Source of the DNA: Desulfovibrionales bacterium
Lineage (GTDB): Bacteria > Desulfobacterota > Desulfovibrionia > Desulfovibrionales > Desulfovibrionaceae
DNA length: 54,813 nucleotides
Reading direction: 5' to 3'
Assembly (NCBI GenBank): GCA_030156255.1
Contig: JASGMV010000026.1
Coordinates: 1 to 54,813, forward strand
In this document: positions 8,813-16,007 of the stretch, in pieces
Layout: each line of letters begins with the position of its first letter
How positions within the stretch are numbered: the stretch's first letter is position 1
Made by a program: the position numbers and the translations under genes
The notes under the pieces: model-generated
Database searches by the model: none
Seen by the model: only the letters and a program-made list of their open reading frames with translations
Told to the model about the DNA's origin: nothing

Positions 8813-9442
8813 ATGTACCAATGCAGCGACTGTAGGTTTTGCGCAATCGCAAATGGAAACTACAAGTACTTATCCGTTGACAGGCCTGTATACTCAAACA
8901 GCAGGTTTTATGCTATTGCCTCAATTGGGGCATTGCTGGAAGGTTGGTCATTAGTCGTTCCTAAGTACCACTTCCTTTCCATGAAATCATGCTATCAGGA
9001 TCGCCTGTTCATAGATGCAGTTAATGTGATGCTTTCGAGACTAAGTCAGCAATTTGGCAAACCGGTGATAGCATTTGAGCACGGTGCCAATCACAATGAA
9101 TCTTCTACAGCCTGTGGAACTGCCCACGCTCACTTACACCTTGTTCCTTTCCATGGATCTCTTGAGCAGAGAATAAAGGACAACAGAGATTGGACAGAAT
9201 GTTCATTTAATGAAATTTTTAAAGAAGCAGGTAGCTATGAGTATCTATACTACAACGACATTTCAAAATGTAACGAATGGACAAAGCAGAAAGGGCTACT
9301 GCATATATTAAAAAGTCCAACTTCACAATTTTTTCGAAAAATATTGGCAGAGGCATGTGGGAAAATTGATTTTGCTGACTACAAAATATACCCTTTTCTC
9401 GATGTTGCATCGAAAACGAGAAAAGCACTCTTGTCATCATAA
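8813..9442 (+). CDS. HIT-family nucleotide hydrolase or transferase
   Basis: From ATG 8813 the protein is 209 residues. It has the HIT signature H105-A-H107-L-H109 within CGTAHAHLHLVPF, preceded by GALLEGWSLVVPKYHF, the usual strand and turn of HIT proteins. An N-terminal CSDCRFC group (C4, C7, C10) resembles the CxFC start of many HIT proteins. HIT enzymes act on the alpha-phosphate of nucleotides, such as AMP-lysine, Ap4A or nucleotide sugars. The frame can be extended to GTG 8777, overlapping the methyltransferase. The roughly 80-residue C-terminal extension is not recognised. Confidence 0.75.
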   Translation: MYQCSDCRFCAIANGNYKYLSVDRPVYSNSRFYAIASIGALLEGWSLVVPKYHFLSMKSCYQDRLFIDAVNVMLSRLSQQFGKPVIAFEHGANHNESSTACGTAHAHLHLVPFHGSLEQRIKDNRDWTECSFNEIFKEAGSYEYLYYNDISKCNEWTKQKGLLHILKSPTSQFFRKILAEACGKIDFADYKIYPFLDVASKTRKALLSS

Positions 9443-9463
9443 TGATATCCACGGGGTCTACAT

Positions 9464-10048
9464 GTGACTAGCGAACGGCAGAGCACCAACGCCCAAGATG
9501 TATTCAGCGAAACGAATGCCGACGATGCAGCATGCTGCCCTCCAGACATTCACACCGATGGCAGAGAGAAGGGTGACTGGAAAAGCAGATATCCTGATGA
9601 AGCAAGAGTCCAGATACGATGGGAGCTTGTCTATATCTTTGCTTTGCTTAGCATATCACTGTCAGTTATATTCCTCAACTGGATCGGCATATTGACAGCC
9701 CATCTCTCTCTAGCGGGAGCAAGTAAGAAAACATTTACCACTTTCATCTACTACATGGCCGGAGGCTTACTAGGGGGCACTACTTTTGGTGGAAAGTATC
9801 TTTACCGAGTTGTTGGGCGGGGCTTTTGGTCACAGGACAGACGAATTTGGCGTATCCTTTCCCCCTTTGTCGCTATGGTTATTGGGCTTGTGATCGGCGC
9901 AATGATCGAATGTGGCCTTTCCGCTCCTAATGGCTACTCGTCCGGGACAAGGAGCTTTGTTATTGGCTTCCTTGCAGGCTACTTTGCAGACAAAGCAGTA
10001 GGTTATCTTTGTGACATTGCAGACGTAATTTTTGGTAAAAGAAACTAG
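9464..10048 (+). CDS. Four-helix membrane protein of unknown function
   Basis: The 194-residue frame starts with GTG at 9464; the overlapping ATG at 9462 is immediately followed by TGA. The first 50 residues are polar and Cys/Asp-rich. Hydrophobic segments follow at about 54-78, 89-112, 128-148 and 163-182. No family is recognised. It ends with TAG seven bases before the next gene. A membrane effector alongside a nucleotide-processing sensor is a common layout in bacterial defence modules, but nothing in this protein alone shows that role. Confidence 0.6.
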   Translation: MTSERQSTNAQDVFSETNADDAACCPPDIHTDGREKGDWKSRYPDEARVQIRWELVYIFALLSISLSVIFLNWIGILTAHLSLAGASKKTFTTFIYYMAGGLLGGTTFGGKYLYRVVGRGFWSQDRRIWRILSPFVAMVIGLVIGAMIECGLSAPNGYSSGTRSFVIGFLAGYFADKAVGYLCDIADVIFGKRN

Positions 10049-10054
10049 CAAACA

Positions 10055-12691
10055 ATGCCCAAACCCTCGCCACTTAAGCCAACAAAAAACATCGTATTTA
10101 TTACGTCTAATTCTTGCACAAGAATTTCTCCAAGTAAAATTCGTAAAAGTAAGATCGGAGCAAAAGCCTTTGGCTTAGCCTGTCTACCTCCGCACTGGAC
10201 ACTACCATTCCTCGTTATATCTGATAGTCTTTTTCAGCAGTACAAAGAAGCTTTCTCTAACAAAGGCCTTGACATTGTAACAACATGGTCAAAAAAGCTT
10301 TTCTACGCAGCGGTTGAGCATGGCATCGCCCCAAACGATAAAATTATAATTCGTTCATCCGCATGTGATGAGGACCTGCCTACTAAGGGAGAGTATTATT
10401 CAAACACTGGGACACTGAGTGAAATCGCAACCCCTCTCTCTCAATGCTTGGATAAGCTCCTAACTGACAACGCCCTACCAACGAATAAAATTCCACTAAT
10501 TCTTCAAAAGCATCCAAACATCGTTTCCGCCAAAGGGCATCTTTCAAACGAGCGACGTTTTGCTAAAGAAATGCGAGACTGGGCTATTGAATTCGAGAAA
10601 CCAAAGGATTTAGCTGGGCATAACGAAAGAATCAGCCTGAGAAGTTGGCGCAGAAACAAATCCAAAGAAGTTAACCCTGAGATCATATTAGCTTGTAAAA
10701 ATTTTTTTAATTTACCAAAGATATTGGAAGATGCAGCAGCCTGGGCTCTCTCCAAGCAATCAAGAATTCATTTTGAGTGGATATGGGACGGGGATTGCGT
10801 ATATTTGGTTCAAGCTGACGAGGCATTAGAGGTTGACGGCATCCATCCTAGAACACTAAAAGTTAAGGCGCAACAAGCTCTTCCAGAGTATACGCCACGG
10901 TGTCTCTCTGTTGTTAATCCTACAGAGAAATTTAGCTACAACAAAATATTTAATGTTTATCAGTACAATAAGCTTGGACTACCAACAACCAGATTTTACA
11001 TTCTACAAGACAGAAAAGCCATCTTAGATTTAACTATCGGAAATGTTTCTTGTGACTTGGCATATGATATTTCTGTATTGTCTGGGCTGTCACTGGTGAT
11101 TCGCATGGACGTTACTAGTCAGGACAAACGTATTAGACAGCTCTTGCCTCGCACAAATGAAGTTAGAAACTTAGCGTCTGCATTGAGTTGGTTTGCAGAG
11201 CAAAAGAATGAGATACATAAGCTTGTCGAACACGGATTAGCACTTATCTTTCACAACTTCATCCCAGCCGCAGCTTCTGCTTTTGCCTATGCCGTCCCCA
11301 ATGCTAGAAAAGTACAAATCGAAGCACTTTGGGGGCTACCTGAAGGACTTTACTATTTTAGCCACGATAAATACATAGTTGACACAAGAAGCAACCACCT
11401 AAGCAATTTGACAACCAATGATTATTCAAAATTTTTTATTGAAAAAAAGATAAACTTTAAAAATCTTTTTGTCACGCCTGATGATGAAGGCAAGTGGGTA
11501 ACGAAAAACCTCCATTCATCCTTTGGCTGGGGAGGAACTATAACCGATAAGTCAACTTTAGCAAGCATCGCACATGCAACACGAATGATTGCTGAAGAGG
11601 CTCAGGAGCCATTAAGTGTTATGTGGCTTGTTGGAGTTGATCAGTCAATAAGTAAAAATGGCATACTTCCATGGTATCACGAACCAGCAGACATCAACCA
11701 AAGACAGCCTCGCACATCTTACAAGCCTAAGACTTTATTCGATAAAGGGATAGAAATAAAAAATGTTGCAGATCTTGAACGCCTTGAGATTGAAGTGCAA
11801 AACAAAACAACTATGCTGAGGTACATCAGTATCCAGCCTAGAGAAGATCGCCTATTGAGAGACAAGCTTGTTCTGAAACGCATAGGCGAATGCGCCAAAA
11901 AAATTGATGCAGTTATTTACCTCGAAGGAGGAATTCTATCGCATGCATACTATCAGCTTGTAAAAACTGACGCACATGTCCAGGTGGCCCTGCCATTCGG
12001 AGCAACTGACAACAGAATAAATTTTGACAAGCTTGTTAGAGACTACATTCCATCCAAAATAGAAGAAGGTGGTGAGCAAGTTAAAAAGGCAAAATTCTCT
12101 GGAGAATATCTTTTAAGATTACTAAAAGACAAGTTAGTTGAAGAATGTTTTGAGGTTTTAGATGCAAACAACCATGAATCAATTATTGAAGAGCTCGCAG
12201 ATGTAAACGAGGTGATTGACACCATACTGAAAACTATAAACTCTAATCGCCATGAGCTTGCTGAGTACCAAGAGAATAAGGCACAAAAAGCAGGTGGGTT
12301 TAGTGAGGGGTACGTTCTATTAGAGACAACGAATCCACTACCAACATCTAAACAGAAAGATTCTAGCGGCATGCTCCCCACCTCAACCATCTCTAATACT
12401 TCAATAATTAAGGATGCCAACATTTACGATATCCTGGAAAAAGGGCGCAAGGTAAAAAAGTGGCACGACAGAAGGCTACATTCCCCAGAAACTGAAGATC
12501 TATTTTCTCTTGAGGTTCCTGTTGTTAAAGATTTCTGGGAAGAAGAAACGCCTGAGACTTTTTTCGCTATTTTCAAAGGTTATGCAGTCCGTGCAAAGGT
12601 AATGGGCCGAAGGCAAGGAGCAAAACTAAAAATTAGGTTTTCGGTGTATACCATACCTAAGCAGCTAAGTCTTCTTGACCTTCTAAGCTGA
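10055..12691 (+). CDS. PEP-synthase-like ATP-grasp / MazG-like pyrophosphohydrolase fusion
   Basis: The 878-residue protein begins with a domain like the nucleotide-binding half of PEP synthase and pyruvate phosphate dikinase: GAKAFGLACLPPHWTLPFLV (35-54), IIRSSACDEDLPTKGE (98-113) and FEWIWDGDCVYLVQAD (240-255). Around 655-760 lies a MazG/all-alpha NTP pyrophosphohydrolase-like domain: KLVRDYIP, then EECFE (696-700) and EELAD (712-716), matching the EExxE...ExxD metal site. The middle (260-650) and the C-terminus are not recognised. No swivelling phosphohistidine domain is apparent, so a complete PEP synthase is unlikely. It may phosphorylate a small substrate and hydrolyse a nucleotide, or sense a nucleotide. 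It is the last gene of the cassette and ends with TGA. Confidence 0.7.
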   Translation: MPKPSPLKPTKNIVFITSNSCTRISPSKIRKSKIGAKAFGLACLPPHWTLPFLVISDSLFQQYKEAFSNKGLDIVTTWSKKLFYAAVEHGIAPNDKIIIRSSACDEDLPTKGEYYSNTGTLSEIATPLSQCLDKLLTDNALPTNKIPLILQKHPNIVSAKGHLSNERRFAKEMRDWAIEFEKPKDLAGHNERISLRSWRRNKSKEVNPEIILACKNFFNLPKILEDAAAWALSKQSRIHFEWIWDGDCVYLVQADEALEVDGIHPRTLKVKAQQALPEYTPRCLSVVNPTEKFSYNKIFNVYQYNKLGLPTTRFYILQDRKAILDLTIGNVSCDLAYDISVLSGLSLVIRMDVTSQDKRIRQLLPRTNEVRNLASALSWFAEQKNEIHKLVEHGLALIFHNFIPAAASAFAYAVPNARKVQIEALWGLPEGLYYFSHDKYIVDTRSNHLSNLTTNDYSKFFIEKKINFKNLFVTPDDEGKWVTKNLHSSFGWGGTITDKSTLASIAHATRMIAEEAQEPLSVMWLVGVDQSISKNGILPWYHEPADINQRQPRTSYKPKTLFDKGIEIKNVADLERLEIEVQNKTTMLRYISIQPREDRLLRDKLVLKRIGECAKKIDAVIYLEGGILSHAYYQLVKTDAHVQVALPFGATDNRINFDKLVRDYIPSKIEEGGEQVKKAKFSGEYLLRLLKDKLVEECFEVLDANNHESIIEELADVNEVIDTILKTINSNRHELAEYQENKAQKAGGFSEGYVLLETTNPLPTSKQKDSSGMLPTSTISNTSIIKDANIYDILEKGRKVKKWHDRRLHSPETEDLFSLEVPVVKDFWEEETPETFFAIFKGYAVRAKVMGRRQGAKLKIRFSVYTIPKQLSLLDLLS

Positions 12692-12754
12692 CACTGAAGT
12701 AGCCTCCATTTCGAGCGGACATTGCGGAAGCAATTAGGAGGTCGGTCTATCCCT

Positions 12755-12895
12755 GTGACCAGGCCTAGTGCTAATGATGTTTCTACGGTTGCGGTGGTCA
12801 CGGAAATCCAGCGACGACGCTGGACCATCGACGAGAAGCTGCGCCTCGCTCAGTTCAATATACCAAAGCAAGGCTATCCGTCTTTGTGGAGATAA
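12755..12895 (+). pseudogene. Remnant of an IS66-type TnpA (orfA)
   Basis: A 46-codon frame from GTG 12755 contains RRRWTIDEKLRLAQ, resembling the RRRWSxEEKLRIV start of IS66 TnpA proteins, then loses similarity and stops at TAA. It is a 5' fragment without the rest of the element. It marks earlier insertion-sequence activity close to the island border. Confidence 0.5.
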
Positions 12896-13043
12896 TGTAG
12901 GGGGTGATGTCTGAACGTGTACACTCGGCCCTCTACACTTTCATGCAATCTCCTGCCGCCTCCTGCATCCTCATGCGGAATGACGACAAGCTCTTCGAAA
13001 AGAGCAAATAAATCGGCGGGGTTATTCGCTTCGGTTTCCTGTC

Positions 13044-13088
13044 CTGTCACGCCGGAGGCCGTGGGTTCGAGTCCCATCGGCTCCGCCA
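13044..13088 (+). repeat. 3' half of tRNA-Asp(GTC), probable attachment site
   Basis: The segment starts with the anticodon loop CTGTCAC (13044-13050, anticodon GTC), then the 3' anticodon stem GCCGG, a variable loop, the T arm GTGGG-TTCGAGT-CCCAT, acceptor strand CGGCTCC, G and CCA. It closely resembles tRNA-Asp genes. The 5' half is missing: no GGAGCCG acceptor strand or CCGGC stem strand lies upstream. This is the usual remnant left at one end of an element integrated into a tRNA anticodon loop. The restored tRNA should lie beyond the left edge. Confidence 0.8.
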
Positions 13089-13096
13089 GAAAGAAC

Positions 13097-13131
13097 AAGG
13101 ATCTTAATCGTTTAGGTTAAGATCCTTTTTC
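13097..13131 (+). terminator. Rho-independent terminator of the tRNA-Asp locus
   Basis: AAGGATCTTAA (13097-13107) pairs perfectly with TTAAGATCCTT (13117-13127), followed by a T-rich run. It sits nine bases after the tRNA CCA end. Confidence 0.9.
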
Positions 13132-13393
13132 TTTTGAATGTCCGTTTTTCATCGGACACATAAATCGGACACATAAAATATTTTTTCTCATATTTTCGCA
13201 TGGTTGAAATTAAAATTTTGGCGAGTCCTTCGCCCAAAATGAATCATCACATTGGAATCGCAACATAAAAGTTGTATATCAGATTTTGTGAAGCGCTCCG
13301 CTCATCGGCGACATCTTTGAGACTTCTTGACCTTCAAACCTTTTGTGTCTATTTAGATGTGCGGGTTAGTGTACAGTTCTTCAGGGGGATACC
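13132..13393. other. Intergenic region with a 13-base tandem repeat
   Basis: No gene is seen. TCGGACACATAAA is present twice in tandem at about 13154-13179. The rest is AT-rich. A promoter for the toxin-antitoxin pair probably lies near its right end, where TTGACC occurs at about 13328. Confidence 0.4.
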
Positions 13394-13663
13394 ATGGAAA
13401 AAAGCATGAACATCACCGAGGTCCGTAGCAAGCTGACCAGTCTGTCGGACGATCTTGCCATGAACAAGGATACCCTGGCCATCACCAAGCGCGGCAAGCC
13501 CGTGTTGGCGCTTATGCCTTGGGATATATACGAGGCCCTAGTCGAGACCATGGATGTCATGTCCGATCCGGATTTGATGCAAGCGTTCCGTGAGGGAGTC
13601 CGGGACATCCAGAAGGGACGAACCAGAAGTCTCGCTGACGTCAAGTCGGAGCTCGGTTTGTGA
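13394..13663 (+). CDS. Phd/YefM-family antitoxin
   Basis: The 89-residue protein begins with the Phd/YefM fold: MNITEVRSKLTSLSDDL, then ITKRGKPVLALMPWDIYEAL, the DNA-binding and dimerisation part. The acidic tail would bind and neutralise the toxin. Its stop overlaps the GTG start of the toxin gene (GTGA), so the pair is translationally coupled. Family members repress their own operon. It lies directly right of the tRNA-Asp border. Confidence 0.85.
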   Translation: MEKSMNITEVRSKLTSLSDDLAMNKDTLAITKRGKPVLALMPWDIYEALVETMDVMSDPDLMQAFREGVRDIQKGRTRSLADVKSELGL

Positions 13664-13989
13664 TTTGGGAAATTGAATTGACCGAGAGCGCTATCGACCT
13701 GCTGAAATCAATTCGCGATGCACGGATACGAAGCAGCTTGATGGAGCGCATTGAAAAATTGTCCGAAGATCCCGACAAGCAGGGAAAACCGCTGAAGGCC
13801 GAACTCGCCGGATACAGAAGTGTTCGTGCTGTGGGGCAGCGGTACCGCATACTGTATCAGTTGACCGGGAGCAGGGTTGTGGTTGTTGTCGTGGCTATTG
13901 GGATTAGAAAAGATTCGGACAAGAGAGATGTCTATGCCCTGGCGCGGAAATTGGTCAGGGCTGGGTTGCTTGGCGAAGGCGACAAGTAA
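13660..13989 (+). CDS. RelE/ParE-family toxin
   Basis: This 109-residue protein (GTG start at 13660) shows the RelE core: WEIELTESAIDLLKSI, a central Lys/Pro segment, YRSVRAVGQRYRILYQL and a C-terminal strand VVVVVVAIGIRKDSD. RelE proteins cleave mRNA at the ribosome, while ParE relatives poison gyrase; the sequence does not settle which. The C-terminal 20 residues extend past the usual end of the domain. It forms a module with the overlapping antitoxin gene. Confidence 0.85.
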   Translation: MIWEIELTESAIDLLKSIRDARIRSSLMERIEKLSEDPDKQGKPLKAELAGYRSVRAVGQRYRILYQLTGSRVVVVVVAIGIRKDSDKRDVYALARKLVRAGLLGEGDK

Positions 13990-14017
13990 AAAGGGCCGAG
14001 ATATCCTCCCGGCCCTT
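13987..14017 (-). terminator. Terminator for the rsgA transcript
   Basis: AAGGGCCG (13991-13998) pairs with CGGCCCTT (14010-14017). On the minus strand the stem is followed by a TTTTTAC run, so it fits termination of the leftward rsgA transcript. It also follows the toxin gene on the plus strand, but without a T-tract there. Confidence 0.6.
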
Positions 14018-14042
14018 GTGAGGTGTTCTGTGCGCGGCTGAG

Positions 14043-14245
14043 CTACACGTACTCGATGACGCGATCCATATCAGCATTATCATCGGGGCCGAAGTCCCAG
14101 GAACCGCTGGACGCGCCCAGGAATCGACCACAACCTGGGCGCCATTTGGGTTTTCCATGTAGTAAATCGGGGTCATGTTACTCTGCTTCGCCATGGCTGT
14201 GAGAAAGCGAATTCCCTCGTCCTGGCCGGGCATCTGACCACCCAT
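14043..14245 (-). pseudogene. Small conserved-looking protein, frameshifted by a 20-base insertion
   Basis: The frame from ATG 14245 reads sensibly (MAKQSNMTPIYYMENPNGA, VVVDSW) and then turns to nonsense. The +1 frame resumes good coding (DFGPDDNADMDRVIEYV) up to TAG at 14043. At the switch, CCAGGAA occurs at 14097-14103 and 14117-14123. Removing the 20 bases between these copies joins VVVDSW to DFGPDD and gives a 60-residue protein. It starts 15 bases after the rsgA stop and is probably co-transcribed. Function unknown. A sequencing error is less likely than a slipped duplication, but possible. Confidence 0.4.
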
Positions 14246-14260
14246 AACAACAGTAACATC

Positions 14261-15358
14261 TTAATTTTTCATCATCATTCTTCTCCTAGAAAGTCCCTTC
14301 CAGCGTTCTTTTTCAATGCAGTCGGAGCTTTTTTCACTGCGAGCTTGAACATATTCCATTTCGCGCTGCATTTTATGATAATTGTCCAGGCGCGCTTGTA
14401 AAAGTTCGCCGGAATCAACGGCGTGAAGGACTGCGCAGCCGGGTTCGTGCAGGTGCGAGCAATTTGCGAAACGGCAAAATTTCGCCAATTCTTGAATGTC
14501 AGAAAAACTTGCCTCCACACCAACGCCGCTTTTTGGGAATGCGATTTCACGGATGCCCGGATTGTCCATTAAAAGACCGCCTTGGGGCATGGCGATGAGC
14601 TCCCGGGATGTCGTTGTATGGCGCCCTTTGCCGACACTTCTGCTGACAGAGGCTGTCGCTTGGATATCGCTGCCGTGCAGCATGTTTGCCAGTGAAGACT
14701 TTCCCGCTCCCGAAGAGCCGAGCATGGAGGCGGTTTGCCCGACGTTCAAATAGCCATGCAGATCCTTGACGCCGCTTCCATCCTTTGTCGAGGTCAGCAC
14801 GATGGGGACGCCCAAGGCAATGCTTTCGATCTCAGCGCGGAATGCGTCTGGGGATTCGTGAAGGTCTGTTTTGGTTAAGACGATCACGGACGCCATTTCG
14901 CAATTGTAAACCAGCGTCAAGAAGCGTTCTATCCGGCGTACGTTGTAATCACGATCGAGTCCGCAAACAATAAACACCGTGTCGATGTTTGCAGCAAGAG
15001 GTTGCTCGCGTTGAGCTGCGCCGGCTTGTTTCCCTCGCGACCCTGCTTCGCCTCGGCGCAAGGTGTTTTTCCGTGCAATGACGCGTTGCACGACGTTTTC
15101 GTCTACAAGCACCCAATCTCCGGTAACGGGGTAGTTCTGTTGCTTGCGGCGCCGCAGTTTTCCGGAAGGAGTGCAGAGCCATTCCGTGCGTCCATCGCTG
15201 ACCAGGAATTGGTTTCGTTGCGCGCTAAGGACTCTGGCCGCCTGGTTCAGGTCAAGCTCTTGGTTTGTCGCCAGGCCTTCGAAATGATCGTTCCAGCCGA
15301 GTTGGCGAAGTCTGTTCGTCAGTTCGTATCGACTTGCGGAAAATGTCCGTGTTTTCAT
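14261..15358 (-). CDS. rsgA: Ribosome small-subunit-dependent GTPase RsgA
   Basis: From ATG 15358 the protein is 365 residues and shows the circularly permuted GTPase order of RsgA: an N-terminal OB-like domain (VTGDWVLVD), G4 TKTD, then G1 GSSGAGKS, G3 DNPG and a C-terminal zinc-binding region with FCRFANCSHLHEPGCAV. RsgA matures the 30S subunit and releases RbfA. The frame extends upstream to 15541, but that part looks like read-through of GC-rich leader. The C-terminus SRRRMMMKN is basic. It is transcribed leftwards with the small broken gene after it. Confidence 0.92.
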   Translation of the reverse strand: MKTRTFSASRYELTNRLRQLGWNDHFEGLATNQELDLNQAARVLSAQRNQFLVSDGRTEWLCTPSGKLRRRKQQNYPVTGDWVLVDENVVQRVIARKNTLRRGEAGSRGKQAGAAQREQPLAANIDTVFIVCGLDRDYNVRRIERFLTLVYNCEMASVIVLTKTDLHESPDAFRAEIESIALGVPIVLTSTKDGSGVKDLHGYLNVGQTASMLGSSGAGKSSLANMLHGSDIQATASVSRSVGKGRHTTTSRELIAMPQGGLLMDNPGIREIAFPKSGVGVEASFSDIQELAKFCRFANCSHLHEPGCAVLHAVDSGELLQARLDNYHKMQREMEYVQARSEKSSDCIEKERWKGLSRRRMMMKN

Positions 15359-16007
15359 CTTGATTCCATTGTTGTTGCATCGAAGGAGTGCTTCGATCGC
15401 GTTGGATCGCAGCCAGCCAAAACTGCGGCTGGCGGTCAATGGCGAACGGAACGAGGAGGATGGAGGAAGGGCGTGCTCACAGACCTGTTTCGGATGAAAC
15501 AAGTCCAGGCTGGTTGCATGCAACCAGATGGGGCCGCGCAAAAGTGCGGCGCAAAGGCGGCTTAGACCTGTGGACTACCCTTTTTCCATGTCGCGGGCAG
15601 CAAGATCCATGAACTGACGGAACATTCAAACTCCTTGATGGATAACGACGAAATGCTCATCGAAAACATGAAGCGTGTCAAGAGACGTTACGTAACGTAG
15701 TGTAGGGAGCGGATTATCACGCCAACCGCCCAGCATCCTGGGCGTACAGTTTTGTGCGTCTCAACCAGCTGAAACGAAACAGTTTGTAGTGACTTCTCCA
15801 TCCCAAGCCAGCCAACCGTATGGCGAGCCGTCTGGGGCCTTTACAGAGACGCGGTTGAATCTTAGTCTGTGCGGACACATACGCCAAAAAGCAAAGTTGA
15901 AAGATGCTTTCATTCGCCGATGGCTTATGGAAATAGCGCCGGACGACTGCGTCGCAACCGTTACATCAGGGCGCAACCCATGTGAATCGCAATTCCAGGA
16001 GCAATAT
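15359..16007. other. Divergent intergenic region, no gene
   Basis: This separates rsgA (leftward) from the three-gene operon (rightward). The open frame from 15789 has no ribosome site and unlikely residues, so I do not call it coding. A perfect 14-base palindrome lies at 15685-15698. An inverted repeat CGCCCAG-CATC-CTGGGCG lies near 15727-15744. Regulatory functions for both units are likely here. Confidence 0.45.
15685..15698. promoter_or_regulatory. Perfect palindrome ACGTTACGTAACGT, candidate operator
   Basis: A 14-base perfect palindrome lies between divergent transcription units, about 330 bases ahead of rsgA and 310 bases ahead of the three-gene operon. A dimeric regulator site is the natural reading. 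No regulator gene is adjacent, and the site cannot be assigned to a family by eye. Confidence 0.35.

Larger units (their letters stand above)
1..13043. mobile_element. Putative genomic island, right end at tRNA-Asp; left end outside window
   Basis: The block left of 13044 differs from the chromosome to its right in gene content, composition and, for 1-7.7 kb, apparent genetic code. Its right border coincides with a 3' half tRNA-Asp starting in the anticodon loop, a classic attachment-site footprint. It contains a large serine recombinase, a T4SS-like membrane protein, a DNA methyltransferase and an IS66 remnant. It is mosaic: GC-rich CPR-like genes to about 7.7 kb, then AT-rich genes to 12.7 kb. 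No tyrosine integrase is visible, so if tRNA-Asp was the target the integrase should lie to the left. Whether all of it entered in one event, or the 7.7 kb change is an assembly join, cannot be told here. Confidence 0.55.

Noticed and set aside
15789-16007. Upstream extension of the solute-binding-like protein
   Set aside because: Residues are atypical, and ATG 16008 has a good ribosome site and a family-like N-terminus.
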